Below, piece after piece: positions 1-5,297 of a DNA stretch of 6,964 bases. The position numbers and the translations under genes are program-made. The stretch is from Deltaproteobacteria bacterium (GTDB lineage: Bacteria; Desulfobacterota; G020345765), in contig JAUWWP010000136.1 of assembly GCA_030616835.1 (NCBI GenBank), positions 1 to 6,964 on the forward strand, given 5' to 3'. The notes under the pieces were generated by a model that saw only the letters and a program-made list of their open reading frames with translations, had not been told where the DNA came from and did not search any database. Each line of letters starts with the position of its first letter. The first letter of the stretch is position 1.

Positions 1-633
1 GGAGTAAAGCCCATTGTTGCTTCAATGAGTGATACTGCTGCTTCCGGGGGATACTATATTGCGGTAGCGGCTGACTGGCTCACCGCTCAGCCGGCAACCT
101 TCACTGGCTCGATCGGGGTAATTAGCGGGAAGGTTAATCTGCGGGGTCTGTATAATCGGCTTGGCCTGCGCAAGGAGATCGTTACCCGGGGTAAAAAAGC
201 AGCCCTCTTTTCTGATTATAGTGGATTTACCCCCTCGGAACGTAAACGAATAAAATACGAGATAAGGGAGTTTTACCGGGATTTTGTCCGGAAGGTAGCC
301 CAGGGAAGAGGAATGAGGGAGCAGGAAGTTGATTCTATCAGCCAGGGAAGGGTCTGGACCGGGGAGCAGGCGCGCCAGATCGGACTGGTAGATGAGCTGG
401 GCGGCATTGAGCAGGCAATCTCCTGGGCCAAAAAGAAGGCGAACATACCAGAGGAGGTTCGCCCAATCATTGATATTTACCCCCGGGCAAAACGCCTTCT
501 CTATTATCCTCTAAAGATCGACCTTCCTCTATATGCTGAGCTCCAGGCTGCTCTGGAAAGTCTCTCCTGGGCTAATCTGTTCTCTCCTGGCCAGATCCTC
601 GCTCTGACGCCTTTCCGGTTGGAGGTAAGATAA
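1..633 (+). CDS. sppA: Signal peptide peptidase SppA, C-terminal part (5' truncated by window edge)
   Basis: The frame is open from base 1, so the gene begins before the window; the ATG at 25 is an internal Met. SppA is a membrane-bound serine protease of family S49 (ClpP/crotonase fold) that degrades leftover signal peptides. The segment opens with the active-site block SMSDTAASGGYYIA, whose Ser (bases 43-45) is the expected nucleophile. A GSIGVI segment (about bases 106-123) typical of S49 follows. Then comes TRGKKAALFSDYSGFTPSER, whose Lys pair (bases 193-198) lies where short-form SppA enzymes carry the catalytic Lys. The GRVWTGEQARQIGLVDELGG block (about 346-405) is another family hallmark. 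About 210 residues are visible. The N-terminal membrane anchor is off-window, so short form (about 300 aa) and long form (about 600 aa) cannot be separated. The gene converges with the DUF3426 gene after a 24-base gap. A weak AT-rich 7-bp inverted repeat (626-641) spans the stop and is not a convincing terminator. Confidence 0.93.
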   Translation, partial: GVKPIVASMSDTAASGGYYIAVAADWLTAQPATFTGSIGVISGKVNLRGLYNRLGLRKEIVTRGKKAALFSDYSGFTPSERKRIKYEIREFYRDFVRKVAQGRGMREQEVDSISQGRVWTGEQARQIGLVDELGGIEQAISWAKKKANIPEEVRPIIDIYPRAKRLLYYPLKIDLPLYAELQAALESLSWANLFSPGQILALTPFRLEVR

Positions 634-657
634 ATATCTTATCGGAGAGAATCGCCC

Positions 658-1899
658 TTACTGTGATGCTGCCTGCGAATCGCTAACCTTTACTTCACAT
701 TCCGCTGCCTCTTCAGGTAGATCGAAAAATGCAATTATAAAAGCAACTGTATTTTCAGGACGGATATCCATATTAGTGCCCAACTCTCCGAATTTATTAT
801 TCAGTATCTCCTTTATTCGCTGAGGGGAGAGGTTACGCAGATCCTTTTCCGAAATGACATTGCCCGCATAAACCTCCTCGGTCATCATTAGCTCACCTTT
901 AACATTATAAACCAATCCTTTCACCCTGATGAAACTTCGGGACGCCCTATAGTTATTGGTAGCTTTACCCTCAATGACAAAAATGCTCTGGCCTCTGATG
1001 GTTCTCGGAATAAAGTACTTCTTGGTAATTAACGTAGTTATTCTTCCCAAGGATGCCTTTCCTTCTTGGAAACCGAAATCGCTAAGGCCCAATAGCTCTT
1101 CCCGATGCTGCCAGGTAAAGAGACCGCCGTAAAGGAGAGTTCCTAAGATCAATAGGATTAACAGGAGCCGAAACGCTGGTGATCTTTCCTTCGCCTCTTT
1201 TAGTTTTGCTGAGGGGACTAAGGGCTTTGGAGGAGGCAGCCCCTCCTTTTTTAAGGGCACATCTTCTACTGGAGCAGGTGGAAAGGCTGGCTCTTCTCTT
1301 ACCGGAGGCCTCTCAGGTCCTGAGGGTGCTTCCTCGGTGCTATCGAATTCAATATCTTTAAACTCTGGAGCTTGCTCCTCAGCCTTTTCCTCTCCAAAGT
1401 CTAATCCTTCACCGAAAGGGGGCTCATCCGGGCCTTCTTCGGTTCCGGACTTCTCCGTCGGTGAGCCGGCCTCCTCAACGAAGTCAAACTGCTCTTCCGA
1501 AAAGGGAATGTCTCCTTCACTGGGGCCCGGGGCCTCGGGAGAAGGAGTTTCACCAGGAGCAGACTCTTTAGGGACAGGAGCTTCCTCTTTTGTCTCGTCA
1601 TCTATAATTCCACTGAGAGCAGCACTAATCGCTGAGTCTAACGCCTGATCATCAATCGAGGGGGCTTTGGGCATTTCTGGCTCGGAAGGAGGGGGCTGCT
1701 CTGGTGGGGAAGGAGTTGGAGGCTTTGCAGCTTCGCCTATCGGAGGCTGGGGAAGGGCCTCTTCAGCTCCAGCCTCCTTGGGCTTCTTCACTAAAAATGT
1801 ATGCTGACACTTGGAGCAGCGAACCTTTACCCCTTTCTCCGAGACCTTATCATCGGCTAGCCGAAAGCGGGTCTGGCACTTTTCGCAGATAATAACCAT
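658..1899 (-). CDS. MJ0042-type zinc-ribbon / DUF3426-like single-pass membrane protein
   Basis: This is a 413-residue protein of three parts. Residues 1-36 form an MJ0042-family zinc ribbon with Cys pairs C5/C8 and C28/C31 and the usual VKVRCSKC context. Residues 40-240 are low-complexity Pro/Glu/Ala-rich and probably disordered. Residues 242-263 (AFRLLLILLILGTLLYGGLF) form one strong membrane helix. The C-terminal 140 residues, with a beta-rich core near 300-395, match the DUF3426 pattern (FVIEGKATNNYRASRSFIRV, then a PENTVAFIIAFFDLP-like end). The expected topology is ribbon in the cytoplasm and DUF3426 domain outside the membrane. The function of the family is not established. The start is supported by a GGGAG about 7 bases upstream of the ATG at 1899 and by a promoter at 1941-1970. 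The gene converges with sppA. Frames on the opposite strand here are shadows of the biased Pro/Glu composition. Confidence 0.9.
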   Translation of the reverse strand: MVIICEKCQTRFRLADDKVSEKGVKVRCSKCQHTFLVKKPKEAGAEEALPQPPIGEAAKPPTPSPPEQPPPSEPEMPKAPSIDDQALDSAISAALSGIIDDETKEEAPVPKESAPGETPSPEAPGPSEGDIPFSEEQFDFVEEAGSPTEKSGTEEGPDEPPFGEGLDFGEEKAEEQAPEFKDIEFDSTEEAPSGPERPPVREEPAFPPAPVEDVPLKKEGLPPPKPLVPSAKLKEAKERSPAFRLLLILLILGTLLYGGLFTWQHREELLGLSDFGFQEGKASLGRITTLITKKYFIPRTIRGQSIFVIEGKATNNYRASRSFIRVKGLVYNVKGELMMTEEVYAGNVISEKDLRNLSPQRIKEILNNKFGELGTNMDIRPENTVAFIIAFFDLPEEAAECEVKVSDSQAASQ

Positions 1900-1940
1900 T
1901 GGGTACTCTCCCGAGCCTACTTACCAGCCTTTAATAATTT

Positions 1941-1970
1941 ATATTACCTATTTTTTGCTCTTACTGTCAA
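1941..1970 (-). promoter_or_regulatory. Probable sigma70-type promoter of the DUF3426 gene
   Basis: Read on the minus strand there is a consensus -35 TTGACA (1965-1970), an 18-base spacer and a -10 TAATAT (1941-1946). Transcription would start near 1934, leaving a leader of about 35 bases before the ATG at 1899. The surroundings are AT-rich. The call rests on sequence match and position only. Confidence 0.6.
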
Positions 1971-1990
1971 GAAACGATAACAAATCCCAT

Positions 1991-2025
1991 CCTTCGAGAC
2001 AGGTCCCTTCGGAACCCTCCTCAGG
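1991..2025 (+). repeat. Palindromic interspersed repeat, copy A (CCTTCGAG...CTCCTCAGG)
   Basis: A 35-base unit begins CCTTCGAGAC and ends CTCCTCAGG, with an imperfect hairpin inside (GGTCCC / GGAACC around TTC). The same ends recur in inverted orientation at 2057-2094 around a different internal stem. It lies in noncoding DNA upstream of the DUF3426 promoter. Confidence 0.6.
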
Positions 2026-2049
2026 ATTTCGGTTTCCATTGCCCATTTG

Positions 2050-2100
2050 CCGTGTCCCTGAGGAGCCCCGATGCCCATCGGGGCTCCTCGAAGGGCACGG
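2050..2100. repeat. Long hairpin; contains repeat copy B on the minus strand
   Basis: The core is a perfect 13-bp stem, GAGGAGCCCCGAT (2060-2072) against ATCGGGGCTCCTC (2077-2089), with a 4-base loop. After one bulge (2090) and one mismatch (2058/2092) the pairing resumes outward to 2050/2100, with a single G-T pair. Read on the minus strand, 2057-2094 starts CCTTCGAG and ends CTCCTCAGG, so it is an inverted partner of the copy at 1991-2025. No T-run follows on either strand, so a Rho-independent terminator is unlikely. It lies 80 bases downstream of the small zinc-ribbon gene. Confidence 0.75.
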
Positions 2101-2179
2101 CCTTGTCCCAATTCAATCATTTGCAATTTGCATTTTTCATTTTGCAATCCGCCAAAGGTGGACCGCCTATCTCCCTTGC

Positions 2180-2344
2180 TTATCCGAAGAAACAACTCTT
2201 CAGTGCCCCGATAATGAAGATGGCTAAAAGGGCATAAACTGCATAGACGCACCCCATCAGAGGTTGTTCCTCTCCACAGTGGGGACAGGTATTCTCTTTC
2301 TTGAGCATCTCCTTTTTGCAGAATTCACATCTTTTCATTTCCAT
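2180..2344 (-). CDS. Small zinc-ribbon protein with one membrane helix (54 aa)
   Basis: The ATG at 2344 opens a 54-codon frame. The N-terminal half is a compact zinc ribbon, RCEFC...TCPHCGEEQ, with Cys pairs C6/C9 and C20/C23. The C-terminal half (about residues 31-53, GCVYAVYALLAIFIIGALKS) is one hydrophobic helix. The product is therefore probably a tiny inner-membrane protein with a cytoplasmic metal-binding head. Small proteins of this shape are common in bacteria and mostly lack assigned functions; I do not assign one. Support for a real gene comes from four correctly paired Cys, a clean helix, an AAGGGG sequence about 10 bases upstream, and a well-spaced promoter at 2370-2398. A GTG one codon upstream (2347) or the ATG at codon 3 are possible alternative starts. 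A longer frame that overlaps it (to 1944) runs into repeat sequence and is rejected. Confidence 0.8.
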   Translation of the reverse strand: MEMKRCEFCKKEMLKKENTCPHCGEEQPLMGCVYAVYALLAIFIIGALKSCFFG

Positions 2345-2369
2345 CACTTTTTCCCCTTAGTTAACTTCC

Positions 2370-2398
2370 TTTATACAACAACCTCCTGGAATTTTCAA
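2370..2398 (-). promoter_or_regulatory. Probable sigma70-type promoter of the small zinc-ribbon gene
   Basis: On the minus strand, TTGAAA (2393-2398) and TATAAA (2370-2375) are separated by exactly 17 bases. The predicted start near 2363 gives a leader of about 20 bases before the ATG at 2344. It is divergent from the promoter at 2733-2761. Confidence 0.65.
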
Positions 2399-2415
2399 GA
2401 GGAGAGTCTCCTAAT

Positions 2416-2434
2416 CAGGAGTTCCCCCGAAAAT
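2416..2434 (-). repeat. 19-bp box, left copy (upstream of small zinc-ribbon promoter)
   Basis: On the minus strand it reads ATTTTCGGGGGAACTCCTG. It differs at one base from the plus-strand copy at 2702-2720. It ends 17 bases upstream of the minus-strand -35 box, so its centre lies near -62 relative to the predicted start. Confidence 0.7.
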
Positions 2435-2453
2435 TCTACAAGTTCCCTATACA

Positions 2454-2544
2454 GGATAGCCGGGGCTTTCCAGCCCCGGTATTCAGTACGCCTCAGGGGG
2501 ATTACCCCAATTCTCTTAGCGGGGCTGGAAAGCCCCGCCTATCC
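2454..2544. repeat. Large near-perfect palindrome with 24-bp arms
   Basis: Arms 2454-2477 and 2521-2544 are inverted copies with one mismatch in 24 positions; a further pair, 2478/2520, extends the stem. The core of each arm reads GGGGCTTTCCAGCCCC or its complement. The 42-43 base centre holds a smaller GGGG/CCCC inverted repeat near 2496-2508. No T-run follows either arm, so terminator function is not supported. The form suits a dispersed palindromic repeat or a remnant mobile element. Confidence 0.8.
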
Positions 2545-2701
2545 ACTTATTGCTGAATTATAAAATCGCATCATAATCCGTCTTAGGCGAAGAGGTTATT
2601 TAGTTTAGACCAAAGTTTCCCATTTTTAAAAAAAAAGGCTTTTCCACTTGCCATTTCATCTAACTATTTGAAATTAAATAGGAATGTTAATTCAACGACA
2701 G

Positions 2702-2720
2702 ATTTTTGGGGGAACTCCTG
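2702..2720 (+). repeat. 19-bp box, right copy (upstream of MshEN-gene promoter)
   Basis: It reads ATTTTTGGGGGAACTCCTG, an inverted copy of 2416-2434 with one mismatch. It ends 12 bases before the -35 at 2733, centred near -57 relative to the predicted start. It could be a regulator site or the right end of a small inverted-repeat element. Confidence 0.7.
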
Positions 2721-2732
2721 TTTCCTAATTTA

Positions 2733-2761
2733 TTGACTTGAATCCAAAAATTTATTAAATT
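2733..2761 (+). promoter_or_regulatory. Probable sigma70-type promoter of the MshEN/regulator unit
   Basis: TTGACT (2733-2738) and TAAATT (2756-2761) are separated by 17 bases in AT-rich DNA. Transcription would start near 2768, about 20 bases before the GTG at 2788 and 32 before the ATG at 2800. Confidence 0.6.
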
Positions 2762-2787
2762 GATTGTAGTGATTTAACCCCTTAATT

Positions 2788-4107
2788 GTGACTACGAGTA
2801 TGGCTCAGCTTCTTGGAGAAATGCTAATTAAAGATGGCTTGATTACCTCAGCCAACCTTGATGAAGCCATCAACTCCCAGGTCGTTTTTGGAGGAAGACT
2901 GGGAACCAACCTGATCGAACTGGAATATCTCGATGAGAAAATTCTGTCCCGAGCCCTGAGTAAACAGCACGGGGTACCCTTCGTCGAACCGGAGGTATTT
3001 ATCAAGATAGATCCTAATACCATCAAGGCGATACCGAGAAAGATCGCCGCCAGATACAAAGTTATTCCGGTAAAGATCGAGGACAAAAAGCTCCACCTTC
3101 TGATGCTTGATCCCTCGGACCTCAATGCCCGAGATGAGATTGGCTTCACTACTGGCTGTGTGATTAAGCCTCTGGTTTCTCCAGAAGTTAGAATCCTATC
3201 CCTGTTGGAGAAGTACTATGGGGTTAAAAGGGATCTGCGCTACATTACCCTTTCGCGTGCCGATACCAAGGAATTTTTAAAGAAGGAAGCTCCCGCCAAG
3301 CCACCTCCCGCTAAAAGGAAAAAGCCTTCCCCTCCTTTTAAGCCGACTACCTTACCCCCGCTGGCCGAAGGGGAGGAGCTAACCTCTCCCGAGGAATTTG
3401 AGCGACTAACCCAGGCAAGGGAGGAAGAGAAAGCAAGAGAAACTGAACCGGAGCAGATCCTCACTCTTACTGAAGAAATTGAAGAGGTACCCCCGGCTCC
3501 GGTATCACCGGCTTCCGATTTAGTTGACGAGATTAGTGAATTCCTTGGCCCGGAAATCCCCGAGGAGGAAGAGGTTATCCTGGAGGAGGAGATCAAGGAA
3601 GAGGAGATCAAGCCACTCTCCCTAAAAGAGGCGACAAAGGCTCTGGAGGAAGTTAAAGGTCGCGATGATATTGCCCGCATCTTCTTAGGCTTTGCCCTGA
3701 CCTATTTCAAACGCACTGCTCTGCTTACCGTCAGATCAGATCTGGTCTTTGGCTGGTATGGACTGGGGCAGAATTTAAGTAAGCAGGTGGTGGAAAAGAT
3801 AATGATTCCTCTTAACGCTCCTTCGGTATTTAAGTTAGTTTGCGAAAGCTGCGGGCATTATCTGGGACCTTTCCCCCCCAATCCAATTAACGAGAAGTTT
3901 TTAGAGCTAATGGGTGGGGTTAAACCCAACAGCCTCTTCCTGATCCCTATTCTGGTAAAGGGTAAAGTCGTCAATGTCCTTTATGGAGATAATGGAGAAG
4001 GTGAGGATGCTCCTTTTGACATCAGTGAACTGCTGATTCTGGCGCTGAAGATTCCTCAGGCATTTGAAAATCTGATCATAAAAAGAAAAAAAATGCTGAG
4101 TTCCTAA
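2788..4107 (+). CDS. MshEN (GspE N-terminal) domain protein with C-terminal GAF-like domain
   Basis: This 439-residue protein has an N-terminal MshEN/T2SSE_N domain (about 5-150) and no secretion ATPase. Two 24-residue motifs, L8-Q31 and R37-Q60, are separated by 5 residues, the layout of the c-di-GMP-binding MshEN fold. The leading Arg is Leu (L8) in motif 1 and is kept (R37) in motif 2; the motif Gly is present in motif 1 (G17) but is Glu (E46) in motif 2. The linker (about 160-285) is Pro/Glu/Lys-rich and probably disordered. The C-terminal 150 residues, with VLYGDNGEG (398-406), look like the GAF-type sensor domain often seen in deltaproteobacterial regulators. This suggests a cytoplasmic sensor or adaptor; the ligand and partner are unknown. 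The start is uncertain: neither the GTG at 2788 nor the ATG at 2800 has a strong ribosome-binding site. The regulator at 4135 follows after 27 bases, probably in the same transcript. Confidence 0.85.
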   Translation: MTTSMAQLLGEMLIKDGLITSANLDEAINSQVVFGGRLGTNLIELEYLDEKILSRALSKQHGVPFVEPEVFIKIDPNTIKAIPRKIAARYKVIPVKIEDKKLHLLMLDPSDLNARDEIGFTTGCVIKPLVSPEVRILSLLEKYYGVKRDLRYITLSRADTKEFLKKEAPAKPPPAKRKKPSPPFKPTTLPPLAEGEELTSPEEFERLTQAREEEKARETEPEQILTLTEEIEEVPPAPVSPASDLVDEISEFLGPEIPEEEEVILEEEIKEEEIKPLSLKEATKALEEVKGRDDIARIFLGFALTYFKRTALLTVRSDLVFGWYGLGQNLSKQVVEKIMIPLNAPSVFKLVCESCGHYLGPFPPNPINEKFLELMGGVKPNSLFLIPILVKGKVVNVLYGDNGEGEDAPFDISELLILALKIPQAFENLIIKRKKMLSS

Positions 4108-4134
4108 GATATTTAAGCCCGAGCGGGGGAGGGA

Positions 4135-4797
4135 ATGAGAGAAAAGGTCGATAGAATTCTGGAGATAATAAGCAGGCTGGATCGGAAGGAAAGGGTTAAT
4201 CCGGAGTTTTTGGCTAAGAAGCTTAGAGTATCAACGCGGACGATTTATCGGGATCTGGAATTAATTAGTAGTGCTCACTTCCCGATTTATTACGATCGCG
4301 CAGGTAAAACTTATCGGTTCCTGGAGGGATTTTCCCTTAGAAGATTAAATCTAAGTAAAGAAGAGATCCGAATTCTACTCCTAAGCCGAAGGCTCTTCAC
4401 CCGGCTGGCAGAGCCTTCCAAAAGGGCCGCAGATAAGGTCCTGGAGAAGTTTATGGAAAGCGGGGAAAGCCAGCTTAAATTAGATTTTGATGAGGCTATG
4501 GGGTTTGATTATTCCCCGCATTTTATGGGGCCGGCCGGGGGGAAAGCGGGGGAGGTAGTAGTAAAATTAGACAAGGCGGTTTCCCACTCCATCCTTAAAA
4601 AGAAGTGGCATCCCAGCCAGGAAGTAGAGGAATTGAAATCCGGAGATGTTATTATCCGATTTAAGAATACTACCTACCAGGAAATCAAGCCGTGGATATA
4701 TAGTTGGATCCCTTACTGCGAGGTAATTAGGCCGAGGCAACTGCGCGAGCTGGTTAAGAAGGAGCTTAAACAGGCAAGCCGTTTGTATCAGCATTGA
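4135..4797 (+). CDS. HTH transcriptional regulator of the WYL family lacking the WYL domain
   Basis: This 220-residue protein is probably a DNA-binding regulator. Residues 5-62 form a DeoR/HTH_11-type winged helix, with recognition region VNPEFLAKKLRVSTRTIYRD (21-40) and a wing ending in YRFLEGF. A helical segment follows (about 72-108). From about 138 to 217 the sequence matches the WCX extension that closes WYL proteins: EVVVKLDK, then KKWHPSQEVEELKSGDVIIRF, a W at 187 and 191, EVIRPRQLRELVKKEL and a terminal Y. Full-length family members usually run 300-330 residues with a WYL ligand-binding domain between HTH and WCX. Here that domain is missing and the gap falls near residues 108-135. 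The frame is unbroken, so this looks like a stable shortened form and not a frameshift. The start is supported by GGGGAGGG just before the ATG. It follows the MshEN gene by 27 bases, suggesting co-transcription. No target is visible. Confidence 0.85.
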   Translation: MREKVDRILEIISRLDRKERVNPEFLAKKLRVSTRTIYRDLELISSAHFPIYYDRAGKTYRFLEGFSLRRLNLSKEEIRILLLSRRLFTRLAEPSKRAADKVLEKFMESGESQLKLDFDEAMGFDYSPHFMGPAGGKAGEVVVKLDKAVSHSILKKKWHPSQEVEELKSGDVIIRFKNTTYQEIKPWIYSWIPYCEVIRPRQLRELVKKELKQASRLYQH

Positions 4798-4845
4798 ATG
4801 TCCGAATTAAACCTAAATAATGCATTAATATAGGGGTTCAATTCC

Positions 4846-4864
4846 TTCGATAGGCTAAGGACAA
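4846..4864 (+). repeat. Degenerate interspersed repeat, copy C
   Basis: It reads TTCGATAGGCTAAGGACAA, 16 of 19 identical to the copy at 5034-5052. Preceded by CC, it has the same CCTTCGA start as the hairpin repeats at 1991-2025 and 2057-2094, but without a long internal stem. Confidence 0.5.
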
Positions 4865-5033
4865 GTTGACTAAACTTCCATTGGTTATTAGTTATTCGGT
4901 TGCGATACTCGTTTCGTCTTTCGTCATCGGGTTGCGTTTCTCCTTACACTCTTGGCTTTTTGACTAAACCCATAACCGTTTTACGAACCCCGATACCAGC
5001 TGCGCAACCGCAACCGATTCACAAAACCTATTC

Positions 5034-5052
5034 TTCGACAGGGTCAGGACAA
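5034..5052 (+). repeat. Degenerate interspersed repeat, copy D
   Basis: It reads TTCGACAGGGTCAGGACAA and is a direct repeat of 4846-4864 with three differences. It lies 60 bases upstream of the small gene at 5112, so promoter signals for that gene may have been displaced or supplied by it; no clear -35/-10 pair is seen. Confidence 0.5.
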
Positions 5053-5111
5053 ATAATTCGGATGTTCATGCATAATCTGGGTTAAATAGTCCACTTATAG
5101 TTAGGTCCCAA

Positions 5112-5297
5112 ATGGAGATTGAAGAGATTACCGAGAAGTTGGTCAGGGATGTCTATGGCCTTAAAGAGAAGGTAACTCGGACTGTGGTTCTGGGCGAGAG
5201 ATTAAGGGAGCTCTCAACAGAGGTAACCGTAGAAGTCCTAAACCAGCTCTGCATAAAGGCTAATGCTAACCAGCCCCGGTATCAGGAGGTTCTTTGA
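5112..5297 (+). CDS. Hypothetical small helical protein (61 aa)
   Basis: I do not recognise this protein. It is 61 residues, charged and apparently all alpha (MEIEEITEKLVRDVYGLKEK at the start), with no membrane helix and one Cys. The frame is closed by a stop at 5073-5075, and the ATG at 5112 is the first good start, with only a weak AGG upstream (5103-5105). The argument for a real gene is its relation to the next one: its TGA overlaps the TTG start of the downstream gene by four bases (TTGA, 5294-5297), and the downstream ribosome-binding site AGGAGG (5284-5289) lies inside its last codons. That arrangement usually means translational coupling, so the two products may act together or form a complex. 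It could be a helical partner subunit for the following protein, but this is inference. Confidence 0.6.
   Translation: MEIEEITEKLVRDVYGLKEKVTRTVVLGERLRELSTEVTVEVLNQLCIKANANQPRYQEVL

Larger units (their letters stand above)
1900..2179. other. Noncoding interval between the two minus-strand zinc-ribbon genes
   Basis: This stretch holds the DUF3426 promoter, two inverted copies of a palindromic repeat, and an AT-rich tract of short echoing words (TTTGCAATTTGCATTTTTCATTT near 2120-2142). Next to the tract is a small TCCGCC/GGTGGA inverted repeat near 2148-2162. Open frames crossing it on both strands translate the repeats themselves and show no domain, so I call no gene here. Confidence 0.6.
2345..2787. 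other. Noncoding divergent control region
   Basis: These 443 bases have no credible gene. They hold a minus-strand promoter (2370-2398), a 19-bp box (2416-2434), a large palindrome (2454-2544), an AT-rich stretch with a run of nine A's near 2629-2637, an inverted copy of the box (2702-2720) and a plus-strand promoter (2733-2761). A 99-codon frame starting at 2264 crosses this region, but it runs antisense over the small zinc-ribbon gene and through the palindrome, and shows no domain. Confidence 0.65.
4798..5111. other. Noncoding interval with two degenerate repeats
   Basis: These 314 bases hold two related 19-base repeats (4846-4864 and 5034-5052) framing AT-rich filler with echoing words (GGTTATTAGTTATTCGGTTGCG near 4882-4903, and GGGTTGCG near 4929-4936). 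A 61-codon frame at 4900-5085 lacks a ribosome-binding site, a domain or normal composition and covers a repeat, so I do not call it. I find no clear terminator for the regulator gene and no clear promoter for the gene at 5112. Confidence 0.55.

Noticed and set aside
1179..1648. Open frames on the plus strand opposite the Pro/Glu-rich linker
   Set aside because: They are low-complexity shadows (Ser/Gly/Pro-rich) of the minus-strand coding sequence, with no independent start signal.
1991..2094. CRISPR array
   Set aside because: There are only two units, in inverted orientation, with differing cores and no regular spacers or cas genes.
2050..2100. Long hairpin as a Rho-independent terminator of the small zinc-ribbon gene
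   Set aside because: No T-run follows the stem on either strand, and it carries the ends of a repeat family.
1811..2227. 138-codon plus-strand frame
   Set aside because: It lies antisense to the start of the DUF3426 gene, crosses that gene's promoter and translates the hairpin repeats.
1944..2252. 102-codon minus-strand frame overlapping the small zinc-ribbon gene
   Set aside because: It reads the zinc-ribbon gene in the wrong frame and then runs through the palindromic repeats and the AT-rich tract; there is no domain or proper ribosome-binding site.
2264..2563. 99-codon plus-strand frame
   Set aside because: It is antisense to the small zinc-ribbon gene and its promoter, then covers most of the large palindrome; no domain is seen.
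3240..3680. 146-codon minus-strand Ser-rich frame
   Set aside because: It is a mirror of the Glu/Lys/Pro-rich linker of the MshEN protein, where reverse codons give long Ser-rich frames.
4831..4848. GGGGTTCAATTCC, resembling a tRNA T-arm
   Set aside because: The T-stem pairs poorly and no anticodon arm, D-arm or acceptor stem can be built around it; it overlaps the start of a repeat copy.
4900..5085. 61-codon plus-strand frame
   Set aside because: It has no ribosome-binding site, unusual composition, and contains an interspersed repeat copy.
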